A stretch of 64,000 nt of DNA from Tetraselmis striata (taxonomy: Eukaryota > Chlorophyta > Chlorodendrophyceae > Chlorodendrales > Chlorodendraceae): NCBI GenBank assembly GCA_006384855.1, contig VCJN01000467.1:1-64000 (forward strand), given 5' to 3'. Numbering within the stretch: the stretch's first letter is position 1; each line of letters starts with the position of its first letter. The translations under genes and the position numbers were made by a program. This document shows, piece after piece, positions 54,801 through 64,000 of the stretch. The notes under the pieces are model-generated. The model did not search any database. It was not told the DNA's origin and was given only the letters and a program-made list of their open reading frames with translations.

Positions 54801-57800
54801 ATTCGTGAGTGGGGCCGATAAAACGTACGGGTGGCCCTATTCATTTCAAGACTGCAATCCCGATCACCATTGAGGCCTATGCGCCCCAAGCGAAGCCATT
54901 CAGCCACTGTTAGAGTGGCATGTAGCTGCAAGGTAGTGCCCCTAACTCGGGAAGGTGGCGATCGTGTTGGGCATACGCCATACGCGGGCCGGTGGCGGTA
55001 TAGCATTGAAGGTCGGTGAGCGGCGGGCGGTGGTGATGAGCGATGAGCACTCACACCTAGCCCGAGGACCTCGCTAGCTCAGCACCGCCCCCCCACGATC
55101 TGGCCAGCTCATCCCCCCTCCCTCCGCCAGCTCGCAGACTGCTAGCTAAGCAATATATGTGCTACCTTTATGTTGGTGGGATCGCTGTTGGGTTGTATGA
55201 CATCACGCCGGTAGTCCGGGATGGTGGCATGTATTGCGTGTCACCCGAGGAAGTAGGTAAACGTCTGCGATGTTATTACGGGCTGCACGCACCGCGCTGG
55301 CGTGTAGCGACCGCGCGGCACCCGAAGTCGCGATATCAATGCCGTTCGGGGAACCCTCCATGTTTTTCCTTACGGGCGGTGTTCGCGGTGAGTGCACCAT
55401 AGCGACGGGGGGCGGTGCGGGTTAGGTCCTGCGAGTCGGTCACAACGGGATGCCCGCGTTTTGCTGTGTTGATATCATTTTATTCAACAAAACTGCTGAC
55501 CCACCGCGCTGACCCACCGGCACCGCTCGCCCATATAACTATTGACCCGACATGAGCGGTATTGTGGCGGACCACCGCATATCCCCAAATAGCCATGCTT
55601 CATGGGTAGGTCTCTGAGCTCTCTCGGTACCCTTCCATTTGCCCCGCTACCGGTGAATGCATATAGTCAAACGGTCTTTCTTATTTTGCGCCTAGCTATC
55701 ACCTATGGTTTTCACGTCTGATACTCGGCAACATCCACAGCCGCGCAGATTCTTGTTGGTACTATTATTAAGTACCCGTATATGGCAATAATTCCAGGCA
55801 AATCCGCAGATACCATGCTTCTTAGGGGACCCATTTGCTGGGTCGCAACTCCGGTGTCAAGGTGGTCGTCCCGGTGGTTGTTACCCCATGGTCAGTCAGG
55901 ACGGGTTGAACATGGCGGGCCGGATTTGTTTAAAAAAGCACTTAAAATACATACAGTCTGGGCCACGTATCCGCGGTTAGGAAGGTATTGATGAAAGTAA
56001 TGCGGGGCGCTCCGGCGCGTAGTCTCTAGGCGACTTGATGCTGCCCACCCGAGCCCACTCCCGTCGCCGCGACCTTCAAGTTAGCCAGCTCGGTGCACGA
56101 ACGCTATATCGCAGCACAGCTAAAATCGAAAACTCCAATCCTAGTCCATTTTGCGAGCCTATCACCGCCGTAAGTTGTTGCTAACCGGACGGCATGATGA
56201 TGGGGTGGCGGTAGTGTGGCATTCAGCTGCCGGATGCGCCGCCGTCATATAGGGATCGATCGAGGTGGCATACATTGGTGGCCGGCTGACACCGACCAGC
56301 TGCATGCATGGGTCTGCGAGGGGTAGCCCAGTTGTGGCGCGGAGTAGCGCATTGAAGCCGGATGTCCCATCGGCGCATGGGTCGTTATGCCCGGGAATGG
56401 CAGTCTTCTACACCGTCGAGCCGAAGGCCGGCGGCATGGGGGGCTAGTGTGTCGCGAGGCGCGAAGAGAGTTTCCCCCGTATGAATTGAACGGCCCGTTG
56501 TCCATGTGGGATACTGGTTGTGTGCTCAAGGAGCCCGCGCACGGTGCCCTCTGGACGATCGTCGACCGCATCCTGGCAAGCGAGACATTATGTCCTCGAG
56601 CTGGGCGTGGGGCATCACATCTGAGTGTTGGCTTGTACACCAAGGACCTTGCATGTCACGAAGACACGAGCTCTATCACATCGCGAACCCATGGTGGGTG
56701 CGCTGCGACAAAGGAAGATGGGGACAGCCAAGCACCCTAGTGCTTTCAAGCCCACGACGAAGCAACATTCGGAAGCAGGACTACATGGGATGTCTGCATC
56801 GGGAAGCGCGCGCGGGGTGATGCCGTACGGGCGTGCGGCAACTTCCGCCGAACGATTAAATTGCCGAGAGGCTGCTGGGTCGGTGCAACTGGCTGGGTCG
56901 GTGCCGCTCCGCGGCCTCGGGCGGTCGGGCACGCCACGTGGACATGCTAGCTAGCACCGTAAAGGTGCCGCACCGCCCTGCAAAGTAGACAAGGGAAGAG
57001 GAAACCCCACTACTTGAAGTATAAATCACAATCGTTTGATATAGTTACTAGGTAACTATACATGAGCTAGCTGCAAAAGGCGATCAGGAAACCCCCGAAA
57101 AGGCAATAGGAAACGTCAACTACAGCAATTGCGCGGTGGAAATATTTTGGGTGATTAGGGACGGGTGTCTAATTAGATATGTCAACTGGTATGGAGATGG
57201 GGGTGAAACCCAGGAAATGTTTTCTAATTATGGCCCCCTCTGGATCAAGGCATTCGCCGGCTGTTGTGCTCATCTATTAATCTTTTTGGTTACAGGGAGA
57301 GCGTCAAGAGAATAATGCTTTTTGTGCTCATCTATCCATTTGTCAGTCGCCGCTGCTGGCACTACAGGGTATCTTTCGCGGATGTGGCGAACGAACGTGA
57401 TAGTTCACGTTATATCGTTCGGACATTAGGCGAGTGAAGTAAGCAGGTAAGTACAACGGCACTTACCTGCCAAGCCCCCGCACCGCAGGGTACAGTTCCA
57501 ATGCGCGGCGACGCATGCGATAGTCGCGAATGACAGCGGTGGTAAACGACGACATCTACAAAAATACGCTTGTCCACCGCCGACCCCCAACGCTATGCGG
57601 TCGCAGCACAAAGCGTGAGCGCACTTCAAGTGGACGTACACTTGCTTAGCTGCCGGTTTGGCGCCATTCGAGCTAGTCGCGTGCTCTACTGCTATCCCGG
57701 CCTGCTCGCGGTGAAAAAGCCGCTGTGCACCGCACCCCGAGGCGAGTCGCTGCCCGGCTATACGTATTAATTAAGGGGTTGGTAGGAGAGGGGAGGGTGA

Positions 57801-57848
57801 GAGTACTATGCACAGAGGGGCTTGACCACGGCGCCAATACAACAGTAG
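50477..57848. other. 7.4-kb gene-poor region with microsatellites and repeat relics
   Basis: No supported gene. 51180-51211 is (AC)n; 51860-51962 is (TG)n with regular TGTC interruptions; 53961-54000 is a tandem pair of the 20-mer GGACGGGACGTTTATCTACG. 57066-57142 is the inverted relative of the 17539-17638 insert. Open frames at 52.6-53.1, 54.8-55.4 and 56.2-56.9 kb are short, two-stranded and without motifs. Confidence 0.45.
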
Positions 57849-58707
57849 ATGGGCATGCAGCCCGCCAAGGGCATCCGCGGGGGCAGCAAGACGTGGCGCC
57901 GACCAACCGGCCAGACGCCCGCCTTTGCACAGGCTCCGGGCAGCGCGGGCGCGGCGAGCGCGGCGCCCTCTCGCGCTCCCGGTGAGTCCTCTGCCCACCG
58001 TCCCCTGACTGCCCATCGCGAAACGAGAACAGGGCGCGGCGGATAGGCTTTCGGGCGGGCTTGCCGTGGGATCTGTTCAGGCAATACAGGTATTCTTATC
58101 TGTCTCCACAAGCTCAGCTCTGACTGGACATGCTTATCGCCCATCCACTGCCGCTGCAGCCACGTCTGGCGCCAAGGCCGCTCCCCATCCACGCACGGCG
58201 CCGCGCAGCGGCTCGAACAAGTGGGTCCGCAGCGAACAACCAGCGGCGGGGGGCGCACCGCCACCGGCACCCGCCCAGCGACGCGCCGCCGCCAGCAAGC
58301 CCCCGCCGCGCCCGGCACCGCAGCCTCTGCCTGGTGCCTACGTCAAGCAGCAGGCGCATCAGCTGGTGCGGGCGGTGGCGCGCCCCGCGGGCAGTGCAGC
58401 GCCTGTGCCCAAGCCGCCCGCCCGCCCGGCTCCCAAGCCACCGTCAAGGGCGGCCGCACCAGTACCTGTACACAAGCATTCGGCTGCACCCGCCACGAGT
58501 GGACCTCCCACCAAACACAAAGGTGCCTCGCCCCCTTCCACATACCGCACTAATGCCCCCTACCTTGGCCTGAGTTCAACAACTGTCGTTTTACCAAATT
58601 ATGATTTCGTATTTTTTATCAATTTCAATACTGTTTTAAGTGTGATGCTAACAGCAGGATGTTCTATCCCCGATCCCCCTGGGCAGGGGGTTCGAATAGC
58701 ACATCCT

Positions 58708-58749
<42 letters not shown>

Positions 58750-59331
58750 GAGGGGGGGTTCGCCTCCCGCCTGCCCCCGGCCGCTGTATTTACACCTTTA
58801 CGTGTCCTCCAAACCAGCAGACCGCATTCTACCACCACCCCCCGAGTTGGGCCGAGGTCCCCCGGCAAATCAAGCTGTCACACTGGACACCCACATGAAA
58901 GTCCCCCGCACACAGGCGGGAATGCATTGTAAATATATAAACGACACACTTATCACGGCGGGCAATACAGAGATGCCGGACTGTGCCGCAACCAACGGTA
59001 GTTTCGCCACCTCTGGAAACCGGAAAGCATCCCCCTACGCAACCACTTACTCCCCTCTCTCCCCCGCCACAGTCTGGCGGCGCGAGGACGGCGGCAAAGT
59101 GGCCCTGAGTGCGGACACAGCGGCAGCTGGTGCGCCCAGAGCAAGCGGGAGCCGACCGTCCGGCCCACCCGCCGGAGAGCCGACCAGCGCATGCGCCGCG
59201 GGCCTGGTGCCCAGCTACAAGCTGAGCCAGAGCGGCTTCAAGCTCATCCGCAGCGGGCTGACCAGCGGCATCCAGGCCGCGCAGCTCTCACCCGCGTACA
59301 GCGCCCGCCGCCGCGTGCTGGTCGGGTCCCC

Positions 59332-59362
<31 letters not shown>

Positions 59363-62300
59363 AGTTCTGCGCCACCCTTTCGCCAAAATTCTGTATATAT
59401 GTATATATCAGCTCGGCTAGGTGGGAAAGGGAGGAAGGGGGGGGGGGGGGGGTCCTGACTCGGGATTATGTGGCAGGGGCGTTGTTGTCATTATCATCGG
59501 TGGTGGCAGCAGTAGCTAACACATCTGGGTCCCCCCCCCCCCCCCCCCCCCCCTCTCCCCCTCCCCAAACCAAATGGTTGTCACATGCAGCCGCAACAAA
59601 TATGTCAACGTTCGCTTCGACAGACTCTTGAGGGCGATCGCGCTGTTTATCCGTAATTTTTTTGTTGAACATATCGCTTTCGCACCAAATTTGCCACTAG
59701 TTCCTGCCTCTGCTGTACCAGGGGTCAAATGGGGCCTTGCCGTGTGGGGAATTGCTACCCGGTGGGAATGATAGGGACAGCATCACCATAATCGGTATCT
59801 GTGCTGCCCGGCAGTCCGGCATGCAGAAGGGTACCTGTCATCTTGTGTCGTTTGTTGATTAAACAAAGCATGTGGCGCCCCTAGCATGGTGCATAGCGCT
59901 GAACTAGGGTAATTTGAAACCCTAATACACAAGGGTGGCGGCGTGCGACACAATCCCGAGCACGGGCAGCTAAGGCATTAGGCATGCTGACGGCCGCGGG
60001 CGGGGGCACGCATGCGGCGGGGCTCGCGGCCACGCAGCGCTGGCAGGGGCAGCTGGCGACGCGGCGGCCGCTGCACGCGAGCTCGGGCGGGTGGCGGGGG
60101 CGCAAGGCGGGCGCGCAGCGCCGGGCCAAGGCTGGCCATGCCAAGGTGCCCCCCCCCCACCCCCCCCAAACACACACACGTACACACAAGCGTCCCTATG
60201 TTGCTGCCGCATCCATAACCTGCTCTGCCCTCACTGGCATGCGCTGGGTTTCCATAGCGATGAGGCGCTGCTCATTGGGGCAGAGTCCATTCATGCATCA
60301 TCGCGGACATTATTATACGTGTGTCCTTCTGAGCGTGCCCTTTTGGTGCCTGCGTGAGCCCCGCAAACGCTTCAGGATTGGAAACCTGCGTCAATAATCA
60401 CGTGGGGTTTCCCGATCCATTTGACGCCTGAAGTTATGTTGCGCTTTGAGTCTTTGGGGCGAGTTGAACATTGTGCGGACTCAAAATGGCTTGAGGGCAC
60501 CCCGCTTGTCAACATGTCCGGTATTCTCTGAATATTTGTGAAGCGCGCGGATGTGTGTTACGGTGCACCATCGGATCATGGTCACATCCCCGTACAGAGA
60601 GGCATTACGGTACAGTGAGCTCGCTGCTGATTGGAGCGCTTGCTACCCCGGTCAGTCCCCCCCATATCCGCGTGGCTCTGATGGCGCCTGGATTGCCCTC
60701 GTACAGGACCGTGGGAACGCGCAGCCGCGCCCGGCCAGCAAGCCCTCCAAGCTGAAGCGCATCGGGGAGCACGTGTACAGGGTGGAGGGCACCGGCGCGG
60801 GTCAGACGCTGACGCGGCAGACGAGTGACACGCTGTCCCAGGTCGCGGCAGCAACAGCGGCCCGCAGGTATGCTTTCTTACATCCCCTGGCCTTCTCTGC
60901 GAATCGTGAATTTGGTCGCCCGGCCATCCCGTCTTCTGTTGGTTGCCGGTACTCGTGCGGGCTCTGTGGTCAATCGCTTCAGTGGTGCTCGTTTGCCCCG
61001 TCTCCAACGTCACCCCCCCCCCCCCGCCCCCCTCCTCTGCCGCTCTTTGTTCCCGCCGGTCCCCACCCGCAGCCCAACGAAAAGCGCTGAACTGGGCCAA
61101 TCTCGGGTTGCCTCAACAAACTTCAGCACAGCTTCCAGGCTCAAGAACGCCCATCAATTCATGAGTATTGCATCACAAGCTGTAGCTGGAAGTGTGCTCG
61201 TTAGCGTACAAAACACCTGTGTCACCAGACATTCCTCACCATGTGGCAAAACACCTTCGCCACTTTGCAGCGACATGCCGGCTCCTGGGAGCTCAGTGCC
61301 CCTCTAAAAGGGAGCGTATGCTGACCACTCCCTTTTCTCGGGGACACATGCACGTTTTCTCTGTATCTGGGTAGGTCTTGGGGTATGGACTGGACGCCCG
61401 TCCAATACTCATCTAACAGCAAGGGTAATTGGACGAGATGAGTCATTCCCCTCATCGGGGATAGGCCCCGGAAGTATCATTGCCATTTACATTTGGTAGA
61501 GCTTTCCATGTATGCCCTTCCATTCAGTAGAGCTTTCCATGAGGCGGGATAAGCCGGTTTTATTGTTATTTCCAGTTATCTTTTGGGGGCAGAAGCAATG
61601 AATATATAAACTTATTTACATATATAAAGATAGCCCGCACGGGCCGACGAGCTGCACTTGCGCGTGCTTGCTAGAGCAGTCTGCGTATGGACTTCGCCTC
61701 CTCAACCACCAATGGTGCACCAACCCCCCCCCCCCCCCCCAACTTGACATGCCACACGATGTTTGTGAAATTGGCCTATGGATTAGCCAACCGTTCTGCC
61801 AGTGCGCTGGATTTCTGGGGGTCAATCCCAATGTCCATGCTACCTGTGGTTCTCGCGCCCGGCATATCATGGATTCGGGCACCCTCTTGCCATGCTGCAC
61901 CCCGCACCCCATGCTCGGCAGCTCTCCGCCTGGTCTCCTATTCTTGTAGTTACTTCCGTGGTGATGCGCCTATGCAAGAGAGAGCAGTGCCTGTGGTATT
62001 GGTCGATACATGGGCCGGCCTGGTGCTGCTTGTAGCCCATGCGCTACCGTTGCTTTCTGCTGCCTGGAGGGTTGCCGATGCCACTTACCCTTATCACCCC
62101 CTCCTCCCTCTCCCGCCCCGGGGCCGTCTCCTTGACGAGTTGTTGCCCACTGCTGCCAGGGTGGCAACCGCAGCGAGCGCCGCCGTGACGGCGCGCCTGA
62201 GGGCGCAGCAACAGGCCGCCAGCACAGGCGTGCCCACCGCGGTGAAAGGCAGCAGTCGCGCCGCAGCGCTGCTGGCGTCCGCCAAGCGGCAGAGCCGCAT

Positions 62301-63255
62301 GCGCGCGAGCCAGTCGCTAGGGAAGCAGGCGGGCCTGCTGGCGGTGCGGCGACGCGTCTTCAAGCGGCTCAACGTGTCGCAGCGGCGCCCATGCCCCGTG
62401 TTTTGCCGGTAACCCTCCCCCCCCCCCCCCCCCCCCCAAAAAAACCGCCTGGGATGTATCACCGATACTTTGTCAACCTCCGCTGTGCCAAAACGCTTTT
62501 ACGATATATATCATGCCATACTATAGCCAAAATATTTCGCTTCATTGTCAACACAAGAGCAGCTCGCTCTGCCTGACAAGACGAACGCAGTGTTGGTCCG
62601 GGAATTATCCCGCAGTCTGCCACAGCTCTCCCTTTCTCCCTCCCTCTCTCTCTCTCTCTCCCTCTCTCCCTCCCTCTCTCTCCGTTTCTCTCTCTTTCCC
62701 CCCCTTTCTTTTTCTTTTTCTCTCTCTCCCTCTCCCCCCCCCCCCCCCCCCCTCCTCCCTCCCTCCCTCCCTCTCTCTCTCTGCTGTGTGGTGTCCACGA
62801 CTTTCGGCCCGGTCCAGCACTTCACAAGCCCTCCGCATCCGCGAGAAGGCACTGTTGGTGTTGCGCCGTTCCTTATTCAAAGCCGGATGTACCGCTCGGC
62901 ATGTGGCAACGTGGTCTCAGAGCGCTGCACCGGCCTCCGGCACCGCTGTATCCACTGCCTGAGCTGTCTCCCAGCCGCAACACCTTGCCTGCGCGGCTTT
63001 TCACTTACCACCGCAAGGCACCTATGCTATACAAGTATCTGTGTCTATTTTAACAGTTTAAAATCTGGATTGTTCTGCATTAATGGATTTATGTCAGAGC
63101 CGCCCCTACGCTGCCCGGTGACTCGCAGGACGGGCCGCTGCAAGGAGAAGAACGCCGGGCTGTGCGCGATGACGCATGACCCGGACAAGGTGGCGGTGTG
63201 CCCTCGCTGGCTGCTGGGCAAGTGCACCGACGCCAACTGCACACGCCAGCACCAG
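57849..63255 (+). CDS. CCCH zinc-finger protein, ZC3H3 / plant C3H7 type, 3' end outside window
   Basis: Seven in-phase exons: 57849-57981, 58160-58522, 59073-59320, 60038-60145 (start could be 59975), 60725-60867, 62160-62408, 63129-63255. The N-terminal half is Ala/Pro/Arg-rich. Family marks: SYKLSQSGFKLIRSG, PSKLKRIGEHVYRVEG, then NVSQRRPCPVFCRTGRCKEK. Finger 1 has C-x4-C-x7-C-x3-H spacing (CRTGRC..LCAMTH). Finger 2 has C-x7-C-x4-C-x3-H (CPRWLLGKCTDANCTRQH). The HDPDKVAVCPRWLLGKC linker is typical of ZC3H3, which in animals acts in mRNA poly(A) control and export; the role here is inferred. More fingers are expected in exons past 64000. Four introns contain long G/C tracts. Confidence 0.85.
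59321..59552. repeat. poly(C)-(CA)n, G and C tracts in intron 3
   Basis: C22 starting eight bases after the donor, followed by (CA)n, then a G run at about 59440-59452 and another C run at 59532-59552. Confidence 0.8.
60868..62159 (+). other. 1.3-kb intron 5 of the CCCH gene
   Basis: No domain in the overlapping frames. C runs at about 61015-61026 and 61726-61740. It could hide a small exon, but phase is already satisfied without one. Confidence 0.4.
62635..62780. repeat. (CT)n / poly(C) microsatellite in intron 6
   Basis: Pyrimidine-only stretch of CCCTCTCTCT type with C18 at about 62735-62752. Confidence 0.85.
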
Positions 63256-63447
63256 GTGGGGGCGCCGCGTGCTGTTTCCCGCTTGAAATGAACGGCCAAA
63301 TAATCAGCATTGTCACGATGCTGAGTACAAGCTATTTAGAGACCTTTATATGGGTTATCCCAGGTTTCGGTTCGGAATGGAAACACCCCTCTGAATGTGT
63401 ATTGGCGTGGGTTAAGCGCGACACGCGGGTACATTGCGGGCTGACTT

Positions 63448-63449
<2 letters not shown>

Positions 63450-63504
<55 letters not shown>

Positions 63505-63522
63505 TTGGGGGGGGGGGGGGGG
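63450..63522. repeat. (TG)n-T6-G18 microsatellite
   Basis: About 25 TG units (63450-63501), then T6 and a G run. Lies in the intron or 3' part of the CCCH gene. Confidence 0.85.
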
Positions 63523-64000
63523 TAGATATATGTATTAGTTAGGGGGATGAATTAGATTATATTATGTATTATTGTATGGTATTACTATACATTGTTATAT
63601 ATTACCATCATATATAGAATGTCATCATATACTGTCTTCAAATTGATGATGATGCCGGATACGCATCGCCCGCAGCGGACATTGTCGGACATCGGTACGC
63701 GGCAATGGGCAGCAACATCACCCGCTCGCGCTTGGCTCGGCTCCGTTCAGTAAAGCGGAAAGTGCGTCGGCGAGCGCTGCAAGCTAGGGTCTTTCCATTT
63801 TGCACCCTTAAGCTTGGGTCATGCATCCGGCGGAGAGTTTCATGCCCGCTTCAATCGGATGCCTCCCCGAGTATGCGCTTCTGCAACGGTTCTTACGCTG
63901 CAGATCTGCGCGGGTATCGTGTTTTTCCCGTACCATCCCTCTCTCACGCTAGGCACTCGAGCACCAGCGCAAGCACTGGCAGTGCATGTATCGCAGTGCC
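63523..64000. other. right edge, probable intron of the CCCH gene
   Basis: AT-rich at 63523-63650 then GC-balanced. No CCCH finger found in any frame, so the next exon is beyond the window. Confidence 0.35.

Noticed and set aside
58066..58932. 288-codon frame through the poly(G) region
   Set aside because: It reads through the intron 2 donor of the CCCH gene; only 58160-58522 is exon.
61687..62412. 241-codon frame upstream of exon 6 of the CCCH gene
   Set aside because: Only the part from 62160 has family similarity and a good acceptor; the rest is intron.
62511..62880. Minus-strand Arg/Glu/Lys-rich frames
   Set aside because: Translation of a (CT)n microsatellite.

Overview
The window looks like nuclear DNA of a green alga, most likely a chlorophyte of the Chlorophyceae. 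The reasons are short GC-rich exons with GT-AG introns, TGTAA motifs a short way downstream of stop codons (the usual chlorophyte poly(A) signal), long poly(C)/poly(G) and (CA)n tracts inside introns, and a DIRS-type tyrosine-recombinase retroelement of the kind known from volvocine algae. The species cannot be named from the sequence alone.

About two thirds of the window is nested transposon material. From left to right: two broken Ty3/gypsy gag/protease copies on the minus strand (1-4.9 kb); an inverted pair of integrase fragments, one ending in a PHD finger (4.9-6.4 kb); a complete chromodomain-type Ty3/gypsy element with 259-bp LTRs that look identical and a 5-bp target duplication (7127-16231); a 997-bp TIR element with a TAA target duplication (16293-17289); a DIRS-like element with split direct repeats (22590-25795); a second DIRS-like copy (27996-32064) that itself carries a LINE-derived insertion and a 956-bp TIR element; a 536-bp MITE-like element (33692-34227); and L1-like LINE remains (about 36.5-41.7 kb).

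Host genes lie in two islands. Island 1 (18.3-21.6 kb) has a cyclin-box gene (+) converging on a multi-exon taxilin gene (-). Island 2 (45.9 kb to the right edge) has a nine-exon coiled-coil/RWD-like gene that may encode a KNL1/Spc105-type kinetochore protein (+), a small Cys-rich conserved protein (-), a two-exon membrane protein (+), and a CCCH zinc-finger gene of the ZC3H3 / plant C3H7 type (+) that runs off the right edge. No operon-like organisation is expected or seen.

The strongest new signal is in the DIRS-like family. In both copies gag and the tyrosine-recombinase frame are the same frame, split by one UGA followed by CGG. The codons just after that UGA differ between copies mainly at synonymous sites, which points to programmed stop-codon readthrough. 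A second pattern is poly(C)-(AC)n tracts sitting directly behind 5' splice sites in the right-hand island.
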